A stretch of DNA of 64,000 nt from Saccharothrix tamanrassetensis. Its GTDB lineage: Bacteria; Actinomycetota; Actinomycetes; Mycobacteriales; Pseudonocardiaceae. Position 1 is the stretch's first letter. Every line of letters starts with the position of its first letter. A program made the translations under genes and the position numbers. A model generated the notes under the pieces. The model made no database searches and was not told the origin of the DNA. It saw only the letters and a list, made by a program, of their open reading frames with translations. Location: NCBI RefSeq assembly GCF_014203665.1, contig NZ_JACHJN010000002.1, forward strand, positions 824,713 through 888,712, given 5' to 3'. Positions 42,384 through 50,802 of the stretch are shown piece after piece.

Positions 42384-43634
42384 ATGATGACCGGTCCCGA
42401 CGACCCGGACCTGTTGGCGGACCTGCGTGGCCCCGACGCCGAGCACGACGGGGTGTTCTGGCACGGCGACCGGCGGTTGATGGTGTTCGACGCCGACGCG
42501 GCGAGCCGAGCCAACGCCGAGAACTTCGCCGACCTGACGCTGCCCGACCGGTTCGTCGACCAGATCCGCGGGCGCCGCAGCCCGGTCGTGTCGTGGCGGC
42601 AGGTGCGTTCGCTGTGGCTGTCCCAGATGCGGGTGCTCGGCGAGGAGGGCCACCTGCGCGCACTGGCCGACCGCATGGCCGCGGTGCTGGACGACCGCCG
42701 GGACCAGCACGTGGATTTCGCGTGGCTGGCACACGAGGTGATGTTCCGCGCCCTGGTCCCCGTGGTGCTCGACGGACTGTCCACTTCGGATCAGGCTTGG
42801 CTCGCTCGCGACGCGATCGCGAAGCTGACCCGGCTGGACGCGGGCCCCGGTGGTCAGACCCGCCGGCAGCAGTGGCAGGCCGTCGTCGCCCAGGCGCACA
42901 CCGGTCGGGTCGTGCGCAAGGAGATCCGCCGCCGGGCGCGTGGCGGGCGCACCCGCACCGACCTCACCCAGCCCATCGTGGACCGGTTGCTGCCCGCCCT
43001 CGGCCCGGACCGGGCGCTGGAGGCGGTGACGACGGTCCTGACCGCGATCGCCGGGCCACCGGGCGCGGTGGCCGGCTGCCTGATGTACGAACTGGCGAAA
43101 CGCCCCGAGTGGGCGGCCACCCTGGCGGAGGAGTTCGCGGCCGGTTCCGTCGAGCGGCTGTACCGGTCCGGCACCAGGTCCGCGCCGATCGCGCACCGGT
43201 TCGTGAAAGAGGTCCTGCGGATGTGGTCGGCCCCGCTGCTGATGACCCGCAGCGCCCGGGTGCCGCTGACGGTTCGCGCCCACCGGCTCGCAGTGGGCCA
43301 GCACTACCTGGTGAGCCCTTACCTGGTCAACCACGATGAGCGGCACTGGTCCGACCCGGACACGTTCGACCCGGACCGGTGGTCGGCCGGGGCGGCCCGT
43401 CGCCCGCCCGGCGGGCACTACTACGTGCCGTTCGGGTGGGCGCCCACCGCCTGCATCGGCGCCGGGCTGGGGAGCGTCCAGTTGGTGCTGCTGGCCCAGC
43501 TGCTGTGCACCCGGTTCCGGCTGGAGCTGCGTGCGCCCGATGCCGCCCGGGTCTCCCTGGGGGCCGTGCCGCGACCCTTGGACTTCGACGGGTGGGTCCG
43601 CCCTCGCGGACCCGCCGCGGCCGATGCCACGTAG
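42384..43634 (+). CDS. Divergent cytochrome P450, candidate RiPP-crosslinking enzyme 2
   Basis: The 416-residue P450 has ExxR in FVKEVLRMW, FDPDRWS, and a heme loop FGWAPTACIGAG with Cys357. Compared with the FxxGxxxCxG consensus, Gly is Ala and the usual His/Arg before Cys is Thr. The I-helix segment TAIAGPPGAVAG lacks the acid-alcohol pair altogether and has a double Pro, so oxygen activation must differ from standard hydroxylases. Aryl-coupling P450s often tolerate such changes. Starts at ATG 42384 or 42387; GGGGGA lies upstream. It is clearly not a recent duplicate of the first P450. Probable role: a second crosslink on the same peptide. Confidence 0.85.
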   Translation: MMTGPDDPDLLADLRGPDAEHDGVFWHGDRRLMVFDADAASRANAENFADLTLPDRFVDQIRGRRSPVVSWRQVRSLWLSQMRVLGEEGHLRALADRMAAVLDDRRDQHVDFAWLAHEVMFRALVPVVLDGLSTSDQAWLARDAIAKLTRLDAGPGGQTRRQQWQAVVAQAHTGRVVRKEIRRRARGGRTRTDLTQPIVDRLLPALGPDRALEAVTTVLTAIAGPPGAVAGCLMYELAKRPEWAATLAEEFAAGSVERLYRSGTRSAPIAHRFVKEVLRMWSAPLLMTRSARVPLTVRAHRLAVGQHYLVSPYLVNHDERHWSDPDTFDPDRWSAGAARRPPGGHYYVPFGWAPTACIGAGLGSVQLVLLAQLLCTRFRLELRAPDAARVSLGAVPRPLDFDGWVRPRGPAAADAT

Positions 43635-43687
43635 CGCACCGACATCTGCCGCACCGACATCTGCCGGACCGCATCTCCGGGCACGTC

Positions 43688-44173
43688 CTAGGGGAGGACG
43701 GCTTCGATCGCCTTCACCACCGACTCGTCCTCGGGGTCGGTCGCCGGCCGGAAGCGGGCCACGACCTCGCCGGAGGGCGCGACCAGGAACTTCTCGAAGT
43801 TCCACTTCACGTCGCCGGCCTCGCCCTCGGCGTCCGGGTGGGAGACCAGCTCCGCGTACAGCGGGTGGCGGTCGGGGCCGTTGACGTCGACCTTCTCGAA
43901 CAGCGGGAACGTCACGCCGTAGGTGGCCGAGCAGAACGCGGCGATCTCCTCGGCGGTGCCCGGCTCCTGGCCCGCGAACTGGTTGCACGGGAAGCCGACC
44001 ACCGAGAAGCCGGCGGCGCCGTACCGCTCCTGGAGCCGCTCCAGACCCGCGTACTGCGGCGTGAGGCCGCACCGCGAGGCGACGTTGACCACCAGCAACG
44101 CCTTGCCGCGCAACGATCCCAGGCTGCTCGGCTCGCCGGACAGGGTGTGCACGGGGATGTCGTGGATGCTCAT
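43688..44173 (-). CDS. Glutathione peroxidase family thiol peroxidase
   Basis: The 161-residue protein has the three GPx signatures: NVASRCGLTPQYAGLERL with the peroxidatic Cys (not selenocysteine), GFPCNQFAGQEPG with the Gln and a second Cys, and the Trp/Asn pair in VKWNFEKFLV. Actinobacteria lack glutathione, so it most likely uses thioredoxin or mycothiol/mycoredoxin to reduce peroxides. ATG 44173 is 9 bases past the stop of the UbiB-like gene on the same strand, so it may be co-transcribed with it. Two 15-bp direct repeats (CGCACCGACATCTGC) lie in the gap to the P450 gene, 43635-43665. Confidence 0.93.
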   Translation of the reverse strand: MSIHDIPVHTLSGEPSSLGSLRGKALLVVNVASRCGLTPQYAGLERLQERYGAAGFSVVGFPCNQFAGQEPGTAEEIAAFCSATYGVTFPLFEKVDVNGPDRHPLYAELVSHPDAEGEAGDVKWNFEKFLVAPSGEVVARFRPATDPEDESVVKAIEAVLP

Positions 44174-44182
44174 GCCGCCAGC

Positions 44183-46099
44183 CTACGTGCCGTTCCCCGG
44201 CCGGAAGACGGCGACGACCACCCGCAGCCCCAGCAGCACGCTGATCACCAGCAGGTTGTAGCCGAACACGTGGTACAGCGAGATGTCCGGGCCGACCTGG
44301 GGTCCGCCGTCCGCGCCGAGCAGCAGCACGGCCATCACGCCGGCCGTCGCCCCCAGCACGGTCAGCATGACCTGGTGCAGGATGCCGACCAGGAAGTGCC
44401 GGTCGCGCTCGTCGGCGAACAGGCGGATGCCCACGCTGAGCCGGCCCTGCTCCAACGCGCTGGAGATCCGCTCGATCCGGCGCGGCAGCCGCTTGACCAT
44501 CGGCAGCATCGAGTACAGCTCCTCGGTCACGGTGCGGCGCAGCGACTCCGGGGTGAGGCGCTCGCTGAACTGCTTGTCCGCGAACGCCCGCGACTCGACC
44601 ACGATGTTGAACCCCGGCGACAGCGCGCCCAGCGTCCCCTCCGCGGTGGCCAGCGCCCGGAACACCGCGGCGATCTCCGGCGGGATGCTCAACCCGTACC
44701 GGTACACCAGCTTGAACAGGTCGCCGAACATGTCGACGTCCGGCCGCATCCCGGCGCCCAGGTGCCGTGCCATGAACTGGCCGAGCGCCCGTTCCAGTTG
44801 CTGCTCGTCGATGTCGTCGGGCCGCGACACCAGTTCCAGCAACGAGTCCCGCAGCCCGGCCGGGTCGCCGTGGTCGATGGCGAGCAGCAGCTTGCCCAGC
44901 GCGGAGCGCAGCTGCGCGTCGATCCGGCCGACCGAGCCGAAGTCCAGCATGCCGAGCCGGCCGTCGTGCAGCAGCAGGATGTTCCCCGGATGAGGGTCCG
45001 CGTGGAACACGCCGTTGAGCATCACCTGGCGCAGCAGCACGTCCAGCAGGGATCGGGCCAGCGCGTCGCGGTCCGCGGACTCCAACGTCGCCGACCGCAC
45101 CGGCACGCCGTCGAGCCGTTCCATCACCAGGACCCTTGACGTGCAGAGGTCCTCGTACACCTTCGGCAGCACGACGCTGGTCTCCGTCGACGCCGCGCGC
45201 ACGGCCGCCAGGTTGCGCGCCTCCACCCGGAAGTCGAGTTCTTCGCGCAGCGCGCCGGAGAAGCCGGCCGCGAGGTCCTTCACGCCGATCGCCTTGCCCC
45301 ACCGCGTCCGGTCGTGCAGGGACGACGCCAGCCGGCTCACGATGTCCAGGTCGCCCTCGGCGACCCGCCGCACGCCGGGCCGCTGCACCTTCACCACGAC
45401 GTCCTCGCCGGACTTCAGCCGTGCCCGGTGCACCTGCGCCACGGACGCGGCCGCGATCGGCGTCTCGTCGAACTCGGCGAACACCTCCTCGGGCGAGCCG
45501 AGTTCGGCCACCAGCACCTCCCGCACGGACGGCCACGGCGCGGCGGGCACGTTGTCCTGCAACAGGGTCAGCTCGTCCACCACGTCGGGCGGCAGCAGGT
45601 CCGGCCGGGTGGACAGCACCTGGCCGAGCTTGACGAAGGTGACCCCGCCCTCCTCCAGCGCGAGCCGCAGCGACCGCGCGAGGCGGGTGTCGGTGCGCTC
45701 CCGCCCGCGCAGGTACGGCCCGAGGCCGTGCCGGAACGCGATGGCGGTGATCCGCGAGTACCTCCGGCCGCGCGCGATCCGGCTGCGGAGCGCGCGCCAC
45801 CACTCGGTCGGCGGCGGCACGGACCCGGTGGGCACGATGATCTCGGCGAACGTCAGCAGCGCGATCATCACCAGCAGCGCGATGCCGAGCTGGACGGTGC
45901 CCAGCGCGCCCGTGGTGTCCGGTCCGGGCATCTCGCTGAGCACGCTCGCCGTCACCGACAGGCCCAGCATGCACGCCAGCGCGGTGCGCACCAGCCCGAC
46001 GCGCAGCCCGAGGATGCGCCGCGCGGCCAGCGCGATGCCCAGGATCAGCGCCAGGAACGTCAGCGGCACGCCGACCGCGTAGACCAGGAAATCGCCCAT
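44183..46099 (-). CDS. UbiB/AarF (ABC1) family atypical kinase
   Basis: The 638-residue protein has N-terminal membrane helices (residues 1-75), the family KxGQ motif in VTFVKLGQVLSTRPDLLPP, the Ala-rich nucleotide loop AAASVAQVHRA, VVVKVQRPGV (catalytic Lys), HADPHPGNILLLHDG and MLDFGSVG (metal-binding Asp). Two C-terminal transmembrane segments follow (FLVGILHQVMLTVLGATAGVMAVLLL and the last 30 residues). UbiB-type proteins are ATP-binding membrane proteins that support quinone or isoprenoid lipid distribution. In an actinomycete, menaquinone or another lipid is the likely client. Confidence 0.93.
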   Translation of the reverse strand: MGDFLVYAVGVPLTFLALILGIALAARRILGLRVGLVRTALACMLGLSVTASVLSEMPGPDTTGALGTVQLGIALLVMIALLTFAEIIVPTGSVPPPTEWWRALRSRIARGRRYSRITAIAFRHGLGPYLRGRERTDTRLARSLRLALEEGGVTFVKLGQVLSTRPDLLPPDVVDELTLLQDNVPAAPWPSVREVLVAELGSPEEVFAEFDETPIAAASVAQVHRARLKSGEDVVVKVQRPGVRRVAEGDLDIVSRLASSLHDRTRWGKAIGVKDLAAGFSGALREELDFRVEARNLAAVRAASTETSVVLPKVYEDLCTSRVLVMERLDGVPVRSATLESADRDALARSLLDVLLRQVMLNGVFHADPHPGNILLLHDGRLGMLDFGSVGRIDAQLRSALGKLLLAIDHGDPAGLRDSLLELVSRPDDIDEQQLERALGQFMARHLGAGMRPDVDMFGDLFKLVYRYGLSIPPEIAAVFRALATAEGTLGALSPGFNIVVESRAFADKQFSERLTPESLRRTVTEELYSMLPMVKRLPRRIERISSALEQGRLSVGIRLFADERDRHFLVGILHQVMLTVLGATAGVMAVLLLGADGGPQVGPDISLYHVFGYNLLVISVLLGLRVVVAVFRPGNGT

Positions 46100-46468
46100 G
46101 TGTCTCCCCCAACCCGTTCGGGCGGAGGATAGATCGGCCCGGCTGAGACAGGCGATCCGGAGGAAGAGATCGGGTCACTCGGGCGACCCGTCCCGTCCGC
46201 AGGGGGTGGGGGTCTTCGGGAAGCGTTTCCAGCGGTCCAGTTCAGCGACGTGGACGGTATCGACGCTGGTGGGCGGTGTCTCCACGGTTCGGCCGACAGG
46301 TCCGAGGGTTCGACCGGAAACGGGGCGCGCCCACTTCGAGGCCCTGGCGGTGGCCACGGCTTCGGCGGCGGTGCCGTGGAGTTCCGGCAGTTCGGGTCGT
46401 CGGTGCCGCTCGCGGGTCCGCTCCGGCCCGGCCGGCGGGACGTGCGACTTCCCGACCGGGCCCGACCG
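46100..46468. other. Non-coding stretch
   Basis: About 370 bases between two minus-strand genes. Open frames on both strands (for example 46175-46357) lack ribosome sites and family features. It must contain the promoter of the UbiB-like gene near 46100-46160, but I see no clear element. Confidence 0.4.
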
Positions 46469-46822
46469 TCAGAAGTCGAACACCGGTCCCGTGTCGGCGT
46501 GCATCGCGCACGGGTTGGGGAACTCGGCGGCGAACTCCCGCGTCTCGCCGCGCCACGTGCCGGTGGCGGACACCTTGACCGGGTCGTACTCCAGCGTGCA
46601 GACCGCCGTTTCCGTTGCCAGGTTGGAGATCTCGCCGTCCACGGGCGACAGCGCGTCGCACGCCTCGGCGGCCCTGGGGTGGCTGCCGCCGGTCGGTCCG
46701 CAGGTCAGGTTCATCAGCCGGACCGAGTCGCGGTGGGTCACGCTCAGCGCGAACCCGGACTCCGGAACGGCGAAAACCGGGATGAGCGCGGCGATGGCCG
46801 CGAGTAGGGGGAGTGGTGCCAT
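46469..46822 (-). CDS. Secreted subtilisin-inhibitor-like (SSI family) protein
   Basis: The 117-residue product has a hydrophobic signal peptide (about residues 1-19) and the SSI fold: LTCGPTGGSHPRAAEACDALS, VCTLEYDPVKVSATGTWRG, and FAAEFPNPCAMHADTGPVFDF with four cysteines spaced for the two family disulfides. In SSI the reactive P1 residue sits two after the Cys of CPMVY; here the segment is CTLEY, so P1 is probably Leu, which suits subtilisin- or chymotrypsin-like targets. The lack of a long propeptide makes it shorter than Streptomyces SSI precursors. It probably controls secreted proteases. Confidence 0.87.
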   Translation of the reverse strand: MAPLPLLAAIAALIPVFAVPESGFALSVTHRDSVRLMNLTCGPTGGSHPRAAEACDALSPVDGEISNLATETAVCTLEYDPVKVSATGTWRGETREFAAEFPNPCAMHADTGPVFDF

Positions 46823-46884
46823 GCGCCCACCCTGGCCCGCACGGCACCACGTCCTCCAGCCATGTCACTACATCGTGTGATCTC

Positions 46885-47736
46885 TCAAACGGATCGCACC
46901 ACCAGATCGGCCACCGCCCGCATCCCGGCGGCGTTGGGGTGCACGGGGAACGCCGGCGCGGTGGGGACCAGGCCCTCCACCCACTTCACGCCGGGCAGCG
47001 CGCACACGTCCCGGCCGAGGCTGCTCGGGTACGGGTCGACGAACGTCGCGCCGTCGGCCGACGCTTGGGCGCCGATCATGGCGTTCAGGGAGCGCTGGGT
47101 GGCGTCCAGGTAGGGCACGTCGCCCACCGCGATCGGCACCACCGGCCAGCACCCGCCGGCCGGCGGCAGGATGCGCAGGTACCCGACGACGACGACTTCC
47201 GCGTTCGGTGACCGCTGCTTGATCCCCTGCAGCACAGCGGCGACCTTCGGCGCGGCGGCGGCGATCCGGGCGGCCAGCACGTCCGTCCCGCCGGCCGTGT
47301 AGTGCTGCCGGCACGGTGCGCCCAGTGGTGCGCGCAGGCTCTCCCGCGCGCACGTCAGGATGATCTCGCCGAACCCGATGTCGTTGCCGCCGATGGTGAC
47401 GGTCACCAGGTCGGTGTCCTCGGTCAGGGCGCTGAACTGCGGCGGGTTCGGGCCGAACAGCACCTCCTGCGGGGCGGTCATGTCCTCGGTCGTCGCGCCG
47501 CCGCACGAGACGTCGGCGAACTCGTCGACGCCGAGTTCCGCCGCCACCAGCGACGCGTAGTTGCGCGTGGAACGGAAGCAGCCCAACGGATCGGCGCGTT
47601 GGGCGGGGATGAACGGGCCGGACGCGTACGAGTCGCCGAGGGCGACGTAGCGCTGGTGCTGCGGCGCGGCGGAAGCGGTGGTCGGTACCAGGAAAGCGGC
47701 GAGCAGGGCGAGCAGCGCGGCGAGGCGGACGGTCAT
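46885..47736 (-). CDS. Secreted SGNH/GDSL-type esterase-lipase
   Basis: The 283-residue product has a signal peptide (RLAALLALLAAFLVPTTASA) and then the SGNH blocks: YVALGDSYASG with the nucleophilic Ser, the Gly in VSCGGATTEDM, TIGGNDIGF with Asn, and VHPNAAGMRAV with His. Extra cysteines (LGCFRS, VSCGG, LTCARE, PCRQH, GCWPV, VCALPG) resemble the disulfide-stabilised Streptomyces SGNH lipases. ATG 47736 has GAAGAAGG upstream; GTG 47757 is an in-frame alternative. It is an extracellular lipid/ester hydrolase. It is divergent from the MFS gene. Confidence 0.93.
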   Translation of the reverse strand: MTVRLAALLALLAAFLVPTTASAAPQHQRYVALGDSYASGPFIPAQRADPLGCFRSTRNYASLVAAELGVDEFADVSCGGATTEDMTAPQEVLFGPNPPQFSALTEDTDLVTVTIGGNDIGFGEIILTCARESLRAPLGAPCRQHYTAGGTDVLAARIAAAAPKVAAVLQGIKQRSPNAEVVVVGYLRILPPAGGCWPVVPIAVGDVPYLDATQRSLNAMIGAQASADGATFVDPYPSSLGRDVCALPGVKWVEGLVPTAPAFPVHPNAAGMRAVADLVVRSV

Positions 47737-47841
47737 CGGCGACCTTCTTCGACTCACGGGGTAAGCGGGCGGTACGGATGGTGGCTGTGAGGTAGCTCAC
47801 TGTCAAGACCGCATCTCCGGTCCGGGCACCAGGGTGGGTGG

Positions 47842-49155
47842 ATGGCGAACCGGACTTCTGGTGTGCGCAGGGTCGCGCTGGCCAGTTCCGCGGGCAACGC
47901 GGTGGAGCTGTACGACTTCCTGCTCTACGGAACCGCGACCGCGCTGGTGTTCGACAAGCTGTTCTTCCCGACTTTCGACCCCCGGATCGGCACGCTGCTG
48001 GCGTTCGCCACCTTCGGCGCGGGGTTCCTCGCCCGGCCGCTCGGCGGCGTCGTGATCGGCCACTTCGGCGACCGCATCGGGCGGCGGGCGATGCTCGTGC
48101 TCACGCTGACCGTGACGGGCGTGTGCACGGTGCTGATCGGCGTGCTGCCGACGTACGACTCGATCGGCATCGCCGCGCCGGTCCTGTTGGTGGTGTTGAG
48201 GGTCGTGCAGGGGTTCTTCCTCGGCGGCGAGCAGGGCGGGGCGACCCTGATGGCGGTCGAGCACGCGCCGCCGGGCCGCACGGCGTGGTACGGCAGCTGG
48301 ACGTTCCTGGGGTCGCCGATCGGCCTGGTGCTGGCGAACGGGGCGATGGCCGCGTCCACGGCGGTCTCCGGGGACGCGTTCCTGTCGTGGGGCTGGCGGC
48401 TGCCGTTCCTGTTCAGCCTGGTGCTGGTCGGCGTCGGGCTCTACGTGCGGCTGTCGGTCGAGGAGAGCCCGGAGTTCCGCGCGGTGCGCGCCGAGAAGGG
48501 CGCGCTGCCGCTGCCCATCGTCGACGTGCTGCGCCGGTCGTGGGGGAAGGTGCTGCTCGGGGCGGGCGTGAACCTCGGGTTCAACATGTTCATCTTCGTG
48601 CTCGCCACGTTCGTCGTCTCTTACGGCGACAAGCAGTTGGGGGTGCCGCGGTCGACCTTGCTGAACGCCGGGCTGGTGGGTGCGGCGGCACAGGCGGTGG
48701 CGATCCTGGTGTTCGCCCGGCTGTCGGATCGCGTGGGGCGGCTTCCGGTGATGCTCGGCGGCGCGGTCTTCCTCGGCGTGTTCGCGCTGCCGCTGTTCTG
48801 GTTGCTGGAGACCCGTTCACCGGTGTTGGTGCTGGTCGGGATGGTCATCGGGTTCGCCGGGTCGGCCGCCCTGTTCGGACCCATGCCCGCCTACTACGCG
48901 GAGCTGTTCGGCACGCGGGTGCGGTACAGCGGGGTGTCGTTGAGCTACCAGTTGGGCGCGGTGCTCGGCGGCGGGCTGTCGCCGTTGATCGCGGTGTGGC
49001 TGTTGGGACTGGGCCAGGGGTCCTGGCCGGTGTCGGTGTACCTGATCTTCGGGGCGTTGGTCAGCGCGGTGTCGTTGCTGGCGATCGGTGAAACCCTCCG
49101 TCGTCAACCGTCCACAGGGGACTCGAGGAGCGGTGCGGAGCCCTTCGCGCAGTGA
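47842..49155 (+). CDS. MFS transporter, metabolite:proton symporter (MHS) family
   Basis: The 437-residue protein has twelve hydrophobic segments. The MHS signatures are ASSAGNAVELYDFLLYGTATAL near the start, FLARPLGGVVIGHFGDRIGRRAMLV (loop 2-3 motif) and VLRVVQGFFLGGEQGGATLMAVEHAP. Members import organic acids or zwitterions (shikimate, proline/betaine, citrate, alpha-ketoglutarate) with protons. The substrate cannot be told from sequence. It faces the FAD monooxygenase gene across a hairpin terminator. Confidence 0.92.
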   Translation: MANRTSGVRRVALASSAGNAVELYDFLLYGTATALVFDKLFFPTFDPRIGTLLAFATFGAGFLARPLGGVVIGHFGDRIGRRAMLVLTLTVTGVCTVLIGVLPTYDSIGIAAPVLLVVLRVVQGFFLGGEQGGATLMAVEHAPPGRTAWYGSWTFLGSPIGLVLANGAMAASTAVSGDAFLSWGWRLPFLFSLVLVGVGLYVRLSVEESPEFRAVRAEKGALPLPIVDVLRRSWGKVLLGAGVNLGFNMFIFVLATFVVSYGDKQLGVPRSTLLNAGLVGAAAQAVAILVFARLSDRVGRLPVMLGGAVFLGVFALPLFWLLETRSPVLVLVGMVIGFAGSAALFGPMPAYYAELFGTRVRYSGVSLSYQLGAVLGGGLSPLIAVWLLGLGQGSWPVSVYLIFGALVSAVSLLAIGETLRRQPSTGDSRSGAEPFAQ

Positions 49156-49182
49156 AGGCGCGGCCGGCATCGCTACCGCCCG

Positions 49183-49211
49183 GAGCCGCCATCGTCGGGC
49201 GATGGCGGCTC
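49183..49211. terminator. Bidirectional hairpin terminator
   Basis: GAGCCGCCATCG (49183-49194) pairs perfectly over 12 bp with 49200-49211 around a 5-base loop. It lies between the convergent MFS and FAD monooxygenase genes. Confidence 0.75.
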
Positions 49212-49227
49212 TGCGGTGGGGAACCGG

Positions 49228-50772
49228 TCAGGTGCGGGCGAGTACGCGGTCCAGGACCTCGGTGACCGTGGCGGCGGGGTCGGCGGATACTTCGGTGGTG
49301 CGCCAGGCGATCACGCCGTCCGGCCGGATGAGGGCGGCGCCGGTCTCGCCGATGCCGTAGCGCTTGGCCAGTTCGCCGGTCGGGTCGGTCACGACCGGTG
49401 TGTCGACCGGGGTGCCCGACCACGCCTCGTTGAGGGTGAGCAGGGCCCAGTCGTGGAACAGGTCGACGGTGGACTTGGTGACGCCCTCGTGCGTCACGGT
49501 CACGTGGGGCGCGCGGAAACCGGGGCGACCACTGGGGTCCAGCGGGTTCTCCAGCAATGAAGGGTCGGTGTCGTCGGCCAGCACGGCGTTGGAACGGCAG
49601 CGGTAGCCGAACACCAGTTGCGTGGGGTCCACCAGCTCCGGCACGTCCGGTCCCGCGAGGTGCGGTGCCAGGCGCTGCACGTAGTTGGCGAACGAACCGT
49701 CGACGACGTACCGCGCGAACGGTCGCCGCTCGGGTTCGTAGCTGTCCAGCAACCCCGGCCCCGCTTCACCCTTCAGCACGGCGGCGAGTTTCCACGCGAT
49801 GTCGTAGCCGTCGCCGACGGCGGTGTTGCCGCCCATGCCGCCGGTCGGGGGCGTCACCTTCGCCGCGTCACCGACGAGGAACACCCGGCCGGCGCGGAAG
49901 CTGTCGCTCAGCCACGCCGCCATCTCCCACGACGTGATCTCCACGATGTCCGGCTCCAGCTCGGGCACGTCCGTGGCGATCCGCAGCAGCTCGGTGCAAC
50001 GGGACGGCGGGAAGTCGGCCAGGGACTCGCCCTTCTCCGGGTGGTACTCGACGGTGAACACGTTGCGGCGTGCGGTGTTCGTCATGATGAACGCGCCGGT
50101 GAACGCCGGGTTCTGGAGGTAGAACAGAGTGCCCTTGTCGGCCGCGATGCGGTCGCCCATGTCCGCGTCGAACACGACGCCGATGTGGTGCGCGAGCGGC
50201 CCGCGCCCCTGCCGCTGGATGCCGAGCGACTCCCGCACGAACGACCGGTGGCCGTCCGCCCCGACCAGGTAGTCCGCCGACACCTGGAACGTCTCGCCGG
50301 TCGCGCGGTCCAGGACCTGTGCCGTGACACCGGAACCGTCCTGGGTGAACGACTTCAGCTCGTGCCCGAACCGCACGTCCGCCCCGTGCTCGCGGGCCTT
50401 CGCCAGCAGGATCGGCTCGACGAAGTCCTGGCTGGTCATGCCGAGCCGCTCCGGGCTCAGCCCTTGGTCGAGTTCGTCCTCCTCGTGCACGATCGTGTGG
50501 AAGACCTTGCCCCGCAGGCTTTCCGCCACCTTGATCACGATGCCGCCGGCCACCCCCTCGCTGCCGCGCAGCACCTCGTCCGCCACGCCGGCGCGGCGGA
50601 AGATCTCCATCGTGCGGTGGGTCTGCCCGGTCGCCCTGGGGTGCGGGGAGGTACCGGAGTGCTTCGCGAGGCCGAGCACCGAGATGCCCTGCTGCGCGAG
50701 GAAGAGCGTGGCAGTCAGTCCGCCGAGCCCCGCCCCCACCACCAGTACCTGGACACGCCTGTCTTCTCTCAT
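49228..50772 (-). CDS. FAD-dependent aromatic monooxygenase (PHBH/rifampicin-monooxygenase group)
   Basis: The 514-residue flavoprotein has the dinucleotide fold VLVVGAGLGGLTATLFLAQQG, the DG motif YLVGADGHRSFVRESLG and the second FAD motif GRVFLVGDAAKVTPPTGGMGGNTAVGDGYDIAWKL, plus a thioredoxin-like C-terminal domain. It hydroxylates an aromatic ring using NAD(P)H and oxygen; polyketide, phenol or drug substrates are known in the group. The start is ATG 50772. The open frame continues far upstream in the shadow of the oxidoreductase gene. A CTTAG/CTAAG-rich operator-like site lies directly ahead, so the gene may have its own inducible promoter. Confidence 0.93.
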   Translation of the reverse strand: MREDRRVQVLVVGAGLGGLTATLFLAQQGISVLGLAKHSGTSPHPRATGQTHRTMEIFRRAGVADEVLRGSEGVAGGIVIKVAESLRGKVFHTIVHEEDELDQGLSPERLGMTSQDFVEPILLAKAREHGADVRFGHELKSFTQDGSGVTAQVLDRATGETFQVSADYLVGADGHRSFVRESLGIQRQGRGPLAHHIGVVFDADMGDRIAADKGTLFYLQNPAFTGAFIMTNTARRNVFTVEYHPEKGESLADFPPSRCTELLRIATDVPELEPDIVEITSWEMAAWLSDSFRAGRVFLVGDAAKVTPPTGGMGGNTAVGDGYDIAWKLAAVLKGEAGPGLLDSYEPERRPFARYVVDGSFANYVQRLAPHLAGPDVPELVDPTQLVFGYRCRSNAVLADDTDPSLLENPLDPSGRPGFRAPHVTVTHEGVTKSTVDLFHDWALLTLNEAWSGTPVDTPVVTDPTGELAKRYGIGETGAALIRPDGVIAWRTTEVSADPAATVTEVLDRVLART

Positions 50773-50781
50773 GGCATGAAT

Positions 50782-50802
50782 CTTAGAGTCTAAGAGACTT
50801 AG
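50782..50802 (-). promoter_or_regulatory. Operator-like CTTAG/CTAAG array
   Basis: CTTAGA-G-TCTAAG (50782-50794) is a perfect dyad and overlaps CTAAG-AGA-CTTAG (50790-50802). The site is AT-rich in otherwise GC-rich DNA and sits 10 bases before the monooxygenase start codon. It resembles MarR/TetR-type operators. No such regulator gene adjoins it. Confidence 0.55.

Noticed and set aside
46175..46357. 60-codon minus-strand frame after the UbiB-like gene
   Set aside because: No ribosome site, low-complexity composition and no recognisable family.
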